From Lineus longissimus (lineage: Eukaryota > Nemertea > Pilidiophora > Heteronemertea > Lineidae): a DNA stretch of 64,000 nucleotides. How positions within the stretch are numbered: the stretch's first letter is position 1; each line of letters starts with the position of its first letter. Shown here piece after piece: positions 12,785 through 25,367 of this stretch. The translations under genes were made by a program, and so were the position numbers. Below the pieces are notes generated by a model. That model saw only the letters and a program-made list of their open reading frames with translations. It was not told the DNA's origin and did no database searches. The stretch spans positions 6,014,501 through 6,078,500 of the forward strand of contig NC_088311.1 of assembly GCF_910592395.1 (NCBI RefSeq), written 5' to 3'.

Positions 12785-15173
12785 AAAAAGGAAAGCTTTC
12801 GCCACAGTACATGTCAAAATAAAGATACATGCACGTCAGAATGTATTTTGTCAGTGCCATCATGGGAGCTGTCAATCGGGAATCATGCAACTGTCATATA
12901 ACAACATTCAAACTTTCTCCATGCCGGAGCGGGAAAAAAATGTGCTTCCGCCAAAGTTATGATTTGACGCAACATGTTTTGACAGTCTAGAGTCGACGTT
13001 TTAAAACATCGCATATTGATTCTGAATGATGTAATTTGGCGGCAATGTACACGGTTCTAAATGTGAGCAATTAGCAAATGGGTTTTAATGTTCATAAGTG
13101 AATAAACACAAGCAATTCATCATCATAATGCAATAGACTTAAATGTAGTTTTCATTAGCTTGGTTTTCATTTGATAATGCAGCCATCGCCAAGAGATAAA
13201 TGATGTGGACTATACCATTGAGGAACGAAATGGAGCCAAATTTGCCAGGCATATTGGATGATTGGGTTTGGATGGGAAACACCAAGCAAATGGCTACGCT
13301 GATAGAATGACATATTGACACTTTTAACAGATATTTAGAAAGTTTTTAGTTTTTGGTCCCGGTATGGAGTGGGACCTATCAAGCATCATTAGATTGACCA
13401 TCCAGGGTACTGTCTTTCAGGAATAGTATTTGGTATTCATTCAATTTACAGTTTTAGTGATATGGAAATGATGGTCATTAGAAAAAAAACCTGCTAACAG
13501 GGGGGCTCAAAGGCACCAGTGGACCGACTGACAGCATGGCCTCGGAAATTCAGGCAATAAGCTTTCAGCAACTTTTAAAACTCTACTCATTTAACCCAGT
13601 GCAGAACCAGGGTTTTACAGACGATACGATACTGAAAGCACCACAACCAATTAACCAACGCTTACCCAAGACTGATACAGGAGACTAGTGTAACTTAATC
13701 AACCCCTATTTTTTCCAGACCCAATCAGTGAGTCATCTGTCACCGGTGATAATCCCTGGTGGTTTTGACAGGTAATAGAACAATAGGCTAAGAATAATGA
13801 ACAATCAAATCAAACTGTGTTTGACATATTGTCGACATGGTAGGCAAGCTCACCCCAGGTCCCGGAATTGGTTGACCTAACTGGCTAGAGTAGTGTAGAT
13901 GGTCATACCAGGGGACAAGATTGATTTGGATACTGCAAAGACAACCTGATCTAAGATACAATGTAGATAACATTCCCAGGGGCGGACTTCAAAAGGCACC
14001 AACTAAACTGAGAAGACATTTTGTACGAGGTGGAGGGGGAGGTTACAATCCAGACTTGAAGAACACTGCAGACTTTAGCTTCCTTAGTAGAGCAGCGGAC
14101 AGGGTGGTGCAGAATCACGTTTATTTTGAGATGTATTTCTTGACTGTAACATGGTACCTTCACAGTACTCTCAAAGGTGTTGTAGCAGGTCCATAAGTAA
14201 ATAAACGTTAACTGCAACGGGAGGCCTCTATGCAAATACACACGCCAGAGAGGTGTCAAGATGCATTAAGAAAATCAGTGCATCATGACGTTGATTAAGT
14301 TTATATACACACAATTCATGGCAGTTTCCTTCCAAGAAGGCCACTCACAGTGAAATGTGTTTTCTTGATCCAAACCCCAAAGATTTCCATTCAAATCAAG
14401 AGGCAAATATTGGTGTGTGCGCTGGGGGACGTGACTCAGAACTGAACATGTCCTTCCAATGGTCTGCGTTTACGATTTTGTAATTGGCACGAACAGAAGG
14501 CAATGTTTGTCTACCGCTTCTTAAATCAATCTCGCTCAAATGACAATATCTTGTGCGGCCTGTGGGCACGAGGAAATGGATTTGATAAGAAAGACAAGAG
14601 TTGTTCAATTATTATGGTTTTACGCTGCAACCGGTAGATTTTTATTGGCAGCAGGAATTGAGATAATTAACCAGTAAACCAAGGATGGAAATTGGGGCAT
14701 TTTTCAGCTTCCGTGCCGAGAATTGATCTGGGATATGGTGTTTCTGGCATTAGTGAACGTCTTTTTACACAAATAAAGCAGCTTCATGATACACTAATAA
14801 TAATACAACACTAGGTAAAGGGAAAAGAAAATAGCTAGTTTTGTACACGGGCAAGCAATCATGCTAAGCATGTTTCTCAATGATGTCCGAGGGAGCTTTG
14901 CGGCACCCCATAAAAGCTACAGCCCTGTTCTTTCACATCACAAATTGCCTCTGCACCAGTAAAGCAACCCAAGAACCACAGTGAACTGATCGTGTAATTT
15001 TCAATCCCGACGGCATCGATCTTTCATCATGAATTATTCACGTTTATTGATAGTGGGTTTTTGTTTACTATCGTATGATTGAAAACACACAGTCTGCTCT
15101 GAGGAGCATTGACACAGCAATCATAAATCGCCTGAAATGATTGATGGATGAATCTAGACACACCCAGACTACA
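12785..15173. other. Non-coding, nothing recognised
   Basis: Two frames of 91 and 102 codons overlap on opposite strands near 13921-14259; neither shows a domain or splice context. Confidence 0.5.
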
Positions 15174-15600
15174 CCCAGAGGAAAACAAACAGGTCAGGTT
15201 TAGTTTGAATATTGAAAATAGTATTTGAGGAAAGCAATGTGGTAATTGAACAACATTAAAACATGTAAAGTTTAATCAACAAATGTAGTATTGATGAAAG
15301 TAGTTTGTTAACTGAATGATTCTGACTCCAAGCTGACCTAGGTAACGCCCAGAGGAAAACAAATGGGGTCAGGTTTAGTCTGCAGAACGGAATAGTATTT
15401 GATGAAGGTAATGTGGTCATTGAACAACATTTTAATGTCAAGTAACCTATAAAGTTCATCCACAAATGTTGTATTTGATGAGAGTACTTCGTTAATTGAA
15501 TGGTTCTATTTGACTCCACGCGGACCTCGGTAAGACCCAGAGAAAACAAGTGGGTTCAGATCTAGTATGAAAAACAGAATATTATTCAGCGTGGTATAAA
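15174..15600 (+). repeat. Tandem repeat, ~175-188-bp unit, about 2.3 copies
   Basis: CCCAGAGGAAAACAAA recurs at 15174 and 15348, and as CCCAGAGAAAACAAG at 15536 (spacing 174 and 188). Each unit continues with GGTCAGGTTTAG, AATAGTATTTGA, ATTGAACAACATT and TGACTCCA. Units are ~75-80% alike. The repeated peptide on the minus strand is a by-product; the second period is not a multiple of three. Confidence 0.8.
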
Positions 15601-16844
15601 CATCATCAAATCATTATATTTTGTAAAGTTTGGAGATAGAATGGTATTTTTGATGTGTAATTCAGAGGTTTAGTTCAATGTAGCCAAGATCTATTCAAGC
15701 CGATAAAGTTTGTTCAACGTTTCAGTATTGAAATAAAACATTCTTTCCAACCGTTGTGTTAATTTCTATCAACTTTATGTGCCCCCTCACTCAAGGAACA
15801 TTAACTTTTTCCCATCTTTAACATATCTTTCCACCGTCAGTTTCCAACAGCAATAGACTCATCTCATTTGGATTAAAAAATAACTTCCATCATATATTTC
15901 TAGACTTTTGTCTTGAATGTCTATCAGGCAGAAGAATACCATGGTGTAGCCATATCTTTCATCCAGAACTCAGTTGCCCTATGGTATATTAATTGCTGAA
16001 TAGCTTTTTTCTGACACATTAAACGGAACAGTATACCTTTCAAAATGTCATGCCCAAGGTGATGTAAAAGTTGGATATTTCTCTATCTCTTCATACTGAC
16101 TTACGAAGACATTATTTCTTTCCGCCCTAACATTCCTATTGTCATTGCCGTACTTTTAATCAAGTCAGAAACGTATAGAACCCAGGGCGGTGCAATCAAC
16201 CATGTTTCTTTTCCATTGGAAAAGCAAAACATTCTGCCGTTTCAGATCAAGATGGGTGCAATACATGTACACTGATGCACAAGTTACTGTGTGAAGATAC
16301 AGCCAATGTAATATGAAATTCTTTTCGGCATACTAAGCCTCGTTCAACCGCAAACCCTGTAGGCACAGCAAATGTGGCATTTCAAAACTCCGCTGCAGAA
16401 ACAATCAAGAACAATAGCCAATAGAATGCCGCGTCGGATAAAAGCAAGTAAAAGCCATGATCAGGTGACATGTTTACATATCATACGCCAGTCAATATCA
16501 GAAAAAATCGGTGTACAGCTGTAAACGTGATTCCTGTGCGAAAAATATATCGGAAAAATGTCATATACATTTGGACTTTTTCTTGATATCAGTAGTCAAA
16601 ATGTTCCTATCTGTGTTTCTGAAGTATGCTGCTGTAACTGGGGAGATGTACATTAAGACTATGACTGGCTTCAGGCACTGGCAATAAAAATGTCAGAATA
16701 TGAGCGCTCTGACGGACCACAAATTGCTATCATACGATTTCTCCGATACATTGCGGTATCAAAATTTCTCTTAATTGTCATACCTCTGAGCAGAAACAGA
16801 TATCTGTTTCGGCTCTGATGTACATTTATGAAAAGAAGAGATGG

Positions 16845-16852
16845 TATAAAAG
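16845..16852 (+). promoter_or_regulatory. TATA-like box (TATAAAAG), no supported transcript
   Basis: This shares GGTATAAAAGTGG with the 20.6-kb box. Downstream there is no good donor or long open frame within 300 bases, only an 18-bp direct duplication. It may be a second promoter, or both boxes may belong to a shared repeat. Confidence 0.2.
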
Positions 16853-16906
16853 TGGGCTTCACTTGCTCATAGGAAATAATGATAAGAATATCAAGATAAC
16901 ATCAGG

Positions 16907-16942
16907 TTTGTGAAATTTTCTAAGTTTGTGAAATTTTCTAAG
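16907..16942 (+). repeat. 18-bp perfect tandem duplication
   Basis: TTTGTGAAATTTTCTAAG occurs twice in a row (16907-16924, 16925-16942), ~55 bases after the TATA-like box. Confidence 0.95.
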
Positions 16943-17070
16943 TTCAATGATTCAAATTGAAATATGGCATGGAACTTTGATAGTTAGCTGCTTCTGTCAG
17001 CAGGATTGCAAGAAAATGGAATCTAAAGCAGTGAATGAATTAAGAGCGCCAGAAAGTGAACTGTTTCATC

Positions 17071-17138
17071 TGTGTGTCTTGAGCAAGGCACTTGACCCTA
17101 CTTGCTTCTCTACACCCAGGATTAAATGGTAGCTGGCA
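17071..17138 (+). repeat. SINE tail fragment
   Basis: GTGTCTTGAGCAAGGCACTT then GACCCTACTTGC...CACCCAGGATTAAATGGTAG is the conserved post-tRNA part of a widespread marine SINE type, also seen in part at 42878-42910. No tRNA-like head is visible upstream. Confidence 0.5.
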
Positions 17139-20100
17139 AAATATGATTATTTGTCTCGAGTGCTGAATAGACGCAACTTGGACATGTGATACTCCCCAGG
17201 GAGTTTCGGTCCGCATTTTCTGTCCTAGCAGTCTTGATGTGAGAACCAGTGACCACCAGCGTGGTATCAAGTCCATAAACCAAACATTCAAAGTAGAAAA
17301 GAAGCTGATATAGAGATAACCAATGGAATCGGAATAATCTTCAGTTATTGGAAAACTAGTGAAAAAGGCGGAAAACAACTATAATAAGAGAAACCAACCC
17401 CTCGGGTGTGCCAGTGTTTACCACTCTACTCCGGAACTTCTGGAACATGGTTCTTTGGCATGCTAATCCTTGCCAGGAGTGGGAAAATGTCAGAGGTGAT
17501 ACTTCCTGGGATGAGATCTTGGCCTTTGTAACACAAGTAACATGGACATGAGTTTCTGTTCCTCTTGCACAATACTATCGGTTTCTTTCTCTAGAGCCGA
17601 TCACTCGTCACAAAGGCTTTGTAATGGAGATTTCTTCTATTTCTTTTGTACTTTTAGGTCGTAGGCCAGAACTCTCGAAAAGGACTCCATGAAAGTTTGG
17701 TGTGAAATTTCTAGTCTCTGTACGCACACGCGGGTACCTGAGGTAAGAGGAAAGTCCCAACACTATGCTATCTGGTGCCTGTTTTTGTTGCAGCGAAAAC
17801 AAAAAGAACTGTGCCTCAAGCAAGAGAAAGTCATATGGGAGATGGTGCTGGTTTTTGTTGGACTAAAACAATGACGTTTACCTCAGGTAGAACAAAGTTA
17901 CAACAGTACGGTAAACAGTGTCCCTTTTTATTGGAACTTCAACAATGACATGTGAATCTTCGACACAGGGAACGAGATATCATGCTGAACTGAAGAATAC
18001 AAGCATGTTGTTGCCAGTTCTGTAGCCTCCTTTATTTCTATCAGTTTATAAAAGTGAGGATTGCCAAGAGGCTTTCACCATATGAACTGAAGAGCCTCAC
18101 AGAAGCTGTCCCCAACATAAAGTGGTCAAGAGCCATACTTCACATAGAAACAGATGCTTTCAGTGTGACAGAAATCTCCACTTCAACATTCATGGCATAG
18201 TTTTCTTTATGAAGTTGATTTAGGTTGTATGAGTACATTTGAGTCTTGACGACCTCCCCACGATTCAAAAGAGCTGTAAGTAATGAAAGTAACTCTGTAG
18301 CCTTGGGAAGCTTGAAAGCTTATTATTTCCTTCTCCAAATAAGTAAGAGTCGATATCAGCACAAGACTTTGAGTTCTCCTATTCATGCTAAACATATCAA
18401 CCACGCTCAGTTGAAAGAACCCTTTGCTTAGCATCTTTCTGCACAAGCCCAGTATCTTTTTTGATGCACAAGGATTTGGTTAAATGAGCAGAGCAAAGTT
18501 TTTTACAGTCATCACTCTTTCCACAGATTTCGGTGGTACTGCAACTGAGGCAAAGCACCTCTGCTCACTCTGAATAGCACACCCACCCACTTAATTCTCT
18601 CCCTTTTTTATGCACACTTGGCCAATTATTCAAGAAACCTACCGGTGCAGCCACGAATTTGCTCGCGTTGAGAATCATTAAGAGGAGCCTTGCAACCCTT
18701 CAGTGATAAATCTGCGATCACCTCAAATATCATCAAAGCACAAGGGACGACACTAACAGCAGCTAACGATACAGATGTTAGATTGTGTATTCAAGTCATT
18801 CGGCTGATATAACGTGCCCGACGGGGAGCTGGCTCTTACAAGACGTGTATGAAGTTACATGTCAAATGGAGGCCAGAAATGATTATGTGTGCATAGAGAA
18901 AATGGCCAAGCGTGTTGAGATTGCCGAGCATCTGATATCGGGCCCCTTCAACCATGAGGGAGGCAGGAAGAATACTGATCTTTCAACCGATGAGATGACG
19001 CTTGATTATTACACTATCTGGTGTCAATGTTGAAGGACGGAAGTTCAGCTAATGGCGTTGACAGTGGGGATGTGGTCTGGGGGCCCCGGTGACAAGAGTA
19101 ATATGATGGAATACAGCTCAGTTACAATTGTATGTCACAGTTGCTCCATAATGTGTTTACCAGTCACGAACAAAATGTAGGACAGTAGCAGCTATTGGGA
19201 TTAGCCTGCTCAGGTTGTGAATGACGTACAATGTGGCATGGAAGAAGATCTTTTCACTTTGAGTTGTGCACTGACACACTCCAATTTGCGCCAAGAATTT
19301 CCATGATAATACTGCTTTGAAGAAAGCATATGCTCAATCATGTATTTAAAGCATGGTGGCGATTTTCATTTTTTCTTTACTTCGGAAATCACCCGCTCCA
19401 AATTTTGAATGTCACTGTAACATATAATTGCATATGACTATATGGTCAGGATAACTGACGATAATGACAAGGACGCTACGTGACATATGCTGTCATCTGG
19501 TAATAATAATTTCAAACTCGTCAACCTCATCTGAGACCTAATGATGCCCTGCCAGCAAACTTAAACTTTGACAGCGTTCCGGACAAAACTGCTGCTTCCA
19601 CCTAGCATAAGTTGTTGGAACAGGACTCCATCCCTGGTGTTAGCCCCCTGATGTAGCCTCGCATCCTTTCAGGGAAACACCACTGGTACCACCTGGTTTC
19701 ATTTTATCAAACTATAGTACCACCGCCGCCACCACCTTGTGTCACTTTTAACAACACAACCACTGCTGCCGGCTGGTTTAACGGCCGGGAACCAACAACC
19801 GTTTTTTGTCGAGATTGCGTGTTCTCCACAAACATCAGAACGTGATTTAGTATGAGTAGTCCAGATTGAATGACTATAGATGTCAGATCCAACTCTATTT
19901 GATATCATTCCCGTGTATGGCATGCAAGACATTGCCGCTCAGGCAATCTGCCAATCAACTTCACTCCACATTGCCAAGTATTGCTGAGTTCAACCCCTCC
20001 CTTCAGCAACACTTCCTTTCCCCAGCCTTTGGGAGGTAAGGCCCTTGAGCTATGTTCCCAAGCTATAATGTTATAAGGTGTGACATCAGTCCTAGGAAAT

Positions 20101-20357
20101 TATCCCGCAGAAGAATTTGTTAGCATGAAAGATCTTTCCTTCATGCTTGAGGATTGATTGGTGAAATGACAAGAGAAGCAAACGTAGAGGTATCATTCTC
20201 TTTGCCTTTTGCATTCATACAGCACCCTGATCGTAAACTTACAGACCATCAGAAGTCACCATCATTGAGATATTAGTCAGGTCTCCCCAGTGCCTTAGAG
20301 CCAAGCATTGATAAATCAACTTGAACTAAACGAGATTATGATAATTCAACCACTCAC
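17139..20357. other. Non-coding apart from a very weak terminal-exon candidate
   Basis: At 17795 a good acceptor (GTTTTTGTTGCAG) precedes a frame ending KVIWEMVLVFVGLKQ and a stop at 17874, but no partner exon is seen. The rest is featureless. Confidence 0.45.
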
Positions 20358-20444
20358 CTTTAATGGGAAGTTTATTGCCAACATTTTGGATCCGTATTCA
20401 CCCAAGATATCAGAAGAAATATAAGGATTCATGTTAAATAACAT
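20358..20444 (-). CDS. Candidate alternative first coding exon, phase-0 AAG donor (promoter 3)
   Basis: An ATG at 20444 (minus strand) opens 29 codons (MLFNMNPYISSDILGEYG ... INFPLK) ending in AAG|GTGAGT; a second in-frame ATG lies at 20432. As in the two candidates further upstream, the exon ends in Lys and in phase 0, so all three could splice to one acceptor. An in-frame stop precedes it near 20470. A plus-strand TATA box and donor begin only ~180 bases away, so the interval 20445-20621 may be a divergent promoter. Short length makes chance occurrence possible. Confidence 0.33.
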
Positions 20445-20621
20445 CCAGATAGTCGCAGCAGAGAATCGTTATGGAATGCCAATATAATCAAAAATATTTG
20501 CGTGTCTCACATCTCAAATATGGCCTACTAGTCCCAGTAAACAAATAACTACAAGCTAATTGTAAATAGACAGCACAGGGGTCTATTATATCGAGATGAA
20601 TGAGTGGTGGGGATGAGAAGG

Positions 20622-20629
20622 TATAAAAG
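20622..20629 (+). promoter_or_regulatory. TATA box (TATAAAAG)
   Basis: TATAAAAG lies in GGTATAAAAGTGG. About 30 bases downstream transcription would start near 20652, and a strong donor follows at 20687, so box, start and donor have the spacing of a real TATA promoter with a short untranslated first exon. The same 13-base string occurs at 16843-16855. Confidence 0.4.
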
Positions 20630-20651
20630 TGGTGTCTATTGTCTCGTGGGA

Positions 20652-20686
20652 CTCGATTTCAGGCCATTAAAAGGATATCTGGGAAA
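20652..20686 (+). other. Predicted untranslated first exon
   Basis: From the predicted start to GGGAAA|GTAAGTGC, about 35 nt without an ATG. If real, the coding part begins in a downstream exon that I could not identify within the window. The opposite-strand first exon at 20358-20444 would be divergently transcribed from the same interval. Confidence 0.3.
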
Positions 20687-20689
20687 GTA

Positions 20690-22420
20690 AGTGCGGATGA
20701 TTTGACAATGCTTTCTTGGGTACTCAAGCGTGATCACGACATGGACTGAATAATTAAGTTATAAACATCGCTTTTATATTCTCATGTTCTGGAGTTTGTA
20801 AAGATATATGAGAGAGGTTTAGAGTGCCTGCATGGTGTGATGAGTGTTTGAAATAGGGAGGTACCAAACTATGGTATATAATGCATTGTAGAATCCTCCT
20901 CTAAAGAGTTGCAGTTAGCACCACAATCGGAAGAAGAGAGAACCATATTTCCAATTTTTCTATCCAGTTATGCAAACGCATGAATAAGAACTCATATGAA
21001 CTGATTCATGCATGCGCATTGATTTAAAGTCCTTAATGGACTGAAAATATATGACTTTATTGAAAGTATCAAACATCAAAAGTGGCACGCCATGCGACAA
21101 ACATGATAGAATGCCGCTATATCCAACACCATCAAATCAAAAGCCAAAGCTAAGGAAAGAGAGGAGTGTCAATAACCACACCTTATACTCAGTTAGAAAG
21201 AATTGAGACGTATCACGAATTTCTGCACGAGTGGGAAAGCACATTATGAAAATTGAACCGAGTGGTGTGAAAGACTGAGTACCACACCATGGAGTGGATT
21301 GCACTTGTCTATCGCCAATACCATGAACCCCAAGACTTGATTGATGCTTTAGATGAAGACGCACCACACTGCGTAGTCAAGGTATTAATCAATGCCGGAT
21401 ATGAAACAAGAGGAACATCTGAATTGCATGCGAATAATTCTCCTGTGGAATACAAATTAGAGAAATGACAGGAAATATGAATCTTGTCATGTTTTTTCGA
21501 CATTGCAAGGCTGCTCCTTAAGCTATACAAGCCAGAGGAAGCATTGATGGGAAATGTGCAGTATAAAATTCAAATAATGGTGCTGTAGTTTGCCCTTTGG
21601 CAGTGTTTGTGCTTCCCTACTGCAAGAAGTTGAATCAACAACACACGACACAGCTGAAGACAGCCCTTCCCCCTTCAACCCTAAAGAATCACCCCTCTTC
21701 TACATGTTTGCTGATCAACATGGAGCGATCAATAGAGCTTGAGACAGACCTGCACCCCTACCCCTACTGCACCTTTATAGCCTTCCGACACCACACATGA
21801 TTTGACCAGCCACGTATCCATAATGTCATATGAAGTGCTTGCATCTGTTCTGAAACCCTAGCATGACAGTCATAGGCACCGCCCCTTCATTTGACCTGCC
21901 ATGTATATCCATAATGTCATATCAAGAGCTTTAGGTGGCTGATCGGATTGCATCTTATCAGAAACCTATAGACTGGATCAATACGAGCTTGCCCAGGCAA
22001 CACCGAGGACAGAAGAAATTCATTTTGTGTCAATTGTGGTCGTGACTTGGTCGATCCATCAGGGTATGGCAATCCTTATCAAATTAGGCTTCCTTTTATG
22101 CGACATATTTTCCAGCAACCGGATTAGTCAACGGTCAGCAGTAATGTTTGTGGCTATTGATATCATCGACTCGTTCAGCAAGACAAGTGTATGATAGGGT
22201 TACAGAAGATGGTCAGGTAATCCAGAGGGATAACCCACCAAGGAGCAAAATCTATAAGAAGCCTCGAAGGATTTGAAGGCACTGTCCTGAGAAGGTAGGG
22301 AATGTGATCAGCCAAAACGAAGTTGCAGTTTACTCACTGGGATGGGGATGGTCAGACTTGTGCTCCTTAGGGACACACAAGGACAGCACCACATGGTTTC
22401 CCAATCGATTCTTGAGTTGA
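20690..22420. other. Presumed intron or intergenic
   Basis: Follows the predicted untranslated exon. No acceptor-bounded open stretch of note until 22434. Confidence 0.45.
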
Positions 22421-22433
22421 GCATGCAATACAG

Positions 22434-22653
22434 CTGGGACACGGCCGTCTTGGACAAGCCTCAACCTCAGCACTGCACTACACTGCACCCAACTCCCAAC
22501 TCTGAAAAATCAGAACTCCAAGTTGATTCACCATGTCATGTCTTATGGACATCCAGGATTCTTTGCTGCATTTGCCATGTGGAAGTTCAATCGTCACAAC
22601 AGTGCAGTATTTCTACAGAGTGTGATGCTGCAGTCTGGCCTTTCACAAGAATG
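22434..22653 (+). CDS. Candidate exon or gene remnant, 220 nt, ending at a GTAAGT donor
   Basis: On the + strand a frame open from 22421 to GAATG|GTAAGTCC encodes protein-like sequence, including KLIHHVM, SYGHPGFFAAFAMWKF and SVMLQSGLSQEW. It is rich in aromatic residues and varied in composition, more natural than the overlapping ATG-started frame in the same place. A plausible acceptor is ATGCAATACAG at 22433. The family is not recognised; a transposase or reverse transcriptase remnant is possible. No neighbouring exon was found. Confidence 0.28.
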
Positions 22654-25307
22654 GTAAGTCCTACATCCTGCAAGAAACCTCCATGCACTTTTAAAAATTT
22701 ACTTTTCAAATGGACAAACTGTCTTGATAAGAAGAAGAGTGGAAATGGACATCATTGAAAATGCATACCAGTCTTTCGATTGTCCATCTGTCTCAAATGA
22801 TTAAACTCTTTACTGCTAGACCACCCAATACCTCAACAATGAACCCTGGACAGCAGCGCCACATCGAAGTCGCTCACAAATCATCCAAGATCCAGGTGCC
22901 GTAATTGGTCGAATTCAAATCATCCATCAATGCAAAGGATCGATGATAGATTGAATCTAACGCGGAGAAAGTCAACCAACCGGATTAAACAAGCTGTGAG
23001 AATTGATGGCAGTGGATGCAGGGATTGATTAATAAATCCTGATGACAAGATACTGCGATCCGAAAATCATTACCAAATCATTCTTCACGCTGAAGAGCAG
23101 ATGTTGCAGGAATAAAGGCACATTGGGCTACTTTTTTCGCGATTGATTTCTGATATCAAGGTGTGCTGAGATACGAGGGTATAATGTTTGTCGATTGTTG
23201 CAACGGATGTACTTTAAAGTGTTTAATGTTGCTTGGCATTGATTTGCAGAGTTCTTTGACTATGTAATCATTTCCTCTTTAGAGAATCAGGTACTACAGT
23301 TTTCATCTTTGTGTTTCAGTGGTGTTCACTGGCTCCAAACAGTGAACATGATGCCAAGAAAGTGACCCAGGCACTCAATCGACCCCATCACCCTGGTCCA
23401 AATAGACCTCTGTCAATAAATGATGAAGCCATTGAGACATTGTCAATGATTCACTAAAACCACCCAAGAAGAAATCAATGCGAGACGTTTGAAAAATTTA
23501 TTGCGGGCATGAAATTACATCTCTGATCCGTCCAATATGATCGTCTTGTCAAATATGAATGAGTCGGGGCAAAAAAAATAAATGGGATGGAATTGGAAGA
23601 CGGTTGAGTAGCAGGATGATATGGTGTCCATCGGAGGTTTTATGATCCCAGTATTGCTGATATCAGTCAATGAATAATTGGCCTCGTTTTTTCGTTTCAC
23701 CGCAGACCTGGTGATACAGATTCATCACTTAAGTATCAGAATGCTCCAAGGATGCATAAACAGTGATATCTGGACTAAAAATAGTTGGCCTTGTTTTTTC
23801 ATTTTCACCAGAGCCCCGGGAGTATTGAATCAGAACACTGTAATCAGTGACACAACCTGATGCCTTGACTCATTTTGAAACCATTTTTTGTCTTCATTTT
23901 ACTCTTCTCACTGATCACTGACATTGCATTTTGTTAGATATGGTGCTTGGATGAAGCTTATTATGTCTAAATTCCTTGACCTACTGCGGGATTGTCGGCA
24001 GTGGTCCGTGGAGCGACCACATCAATCTCCAACAACAACGAACATAATCAGACCTCTGTGATGGAGATTGCTAGTTGGTCTGTTGGATTACCCTTGGGTG
24101 ACATAGGAAGCTAATTAGCTGCAGCAAGGTGTTCATTAGTTAACATGTCCTTCGGTACTTGTAACTTGTCTTTGTTCAGTGGAGTGACATCTTACAAAGC
24201 GAGATGATTACGACAAGAAATCTCACCAAGTGTGAATTAGACATCTGACCTGTCTTGTCTCGGGGTAATCATGTGGAGGTGAATTTCATGGCTGAGTACG
24301 GTCTTGTGGAAACAGAGACATATGTGGTGTACTTTCAAAACAGTTGGTTCCAGAGGCAGAAGGTTGACGTTTAGAAGATGACAGACAATCAGCTGAGCAG
24401 ATTGACACAAAATGGCAGAAGTCATTCGAATGCTGCAGCATCCAGGACAGAATGCATGTCCATCATAACAAAAAAATGCAGGATGAAATTCACACTGCAC
24501 TGATTTTGCTCTTGAGAAACAATGATGTCGACAACTCTTCTTAGTTTCCTTCCGTGTTTGCTCTTGCATGTGACAGTGCATCCACTGCAATGGAAAGAAT
24601 ATTTCATTTGTGGTTACATTTGTTAGACACATGCTTGTTCAAGTAACTCACAAAAGAGTAGATTCTTTGGTATGTTATTTCTATTCTCAACGGAGCATAC
24701 CAAATTTCTTCTCCCATTGTGCATATCATTTCACTTAGCCTGAAGTATGGCAAGTAGAAGCACTTGTCCAGGACGATGTCGTAGAGATGCCTGGGAACTG
24801 GGCGTATGGCTCAACTTGAGTCCTCTTCAATTGCTGGGGTAGGGTTGGCAAGAAAGACTTCATGTTGGGTCATCTATTGGCTGAAAATGTGCCTACTCAC
24901 ACGATTCACCGCCATAGCTTTTGGTCTATTAAGGGAAATAGGGAGTGGCTGTTGCAAATGCTTGCCATCAGATATGATCGAATTTCCAAAATCCCAACCG
25001 AAACTGCAACTCAATGTACTGTTATGACTTTCAAATGTTCAAATTCCCCTTCATCAAAATAACTGATATCTGAATAGATTCGACTCGTCTGACATGCAAT
25101 GTCACGCGATGACTCAAGGAGCTTCACTTGATTTACTTGATGATACCTTTGCATATCGCCTTAAAAAATATCTCGGTTTGAAATTTTCCTGTACGTGATG
25201 TGTTTGAATAATGTCACATACTTCTATCAGGCCGAATGCATTAGTTCAAGTGTCATTCAGCAAAATACAATGTAGGAATTCTCTTTTTTGCCATATTTGA
25301 CTTGAAA
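22654..25307. other. Non-coding, nothing recognised
   Basis: Contains a 131-codon minus-strand frame (24237-24632), His/Cys-rich but without regular finger spacing. Not supported as a gene. Confidence 0.45.
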
Positions 25308-25367
25308 GCCCCTGTGGAGCACTTGTTAGATGTCTGGTTCACAATCCAAGAATCGTGGGTTCAAATC
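25308..25367 (+). repeat. tRNA-derived SINE head
   Basis: GCCCCTGTGGAGCACTTG (A-box region) and TCGTGGGTTCAAATC, with a B box at 25357-25367 (GGGTTCAAATC), at tRNA-like spacing. No cloverleaf pairing and no clear SINE tail follow. Confidence 0.55.

Noticed and set aside
15256-15549. Minus-strand frame with two similar peptide segments
   Set aside because: It is produced by the tandem repeat at 15174-15600, whose second period (188) breaks frame.
18660-18760. Possible nuclear-receptor DNA-binding exon on the minus strand (GAAGGGTTGCAAGG resembles EGCKG coding)
   Set aside because: In frame it reads ITEGLQG with neither zinc cysteine, and there is no continuation. The match is coincidental.
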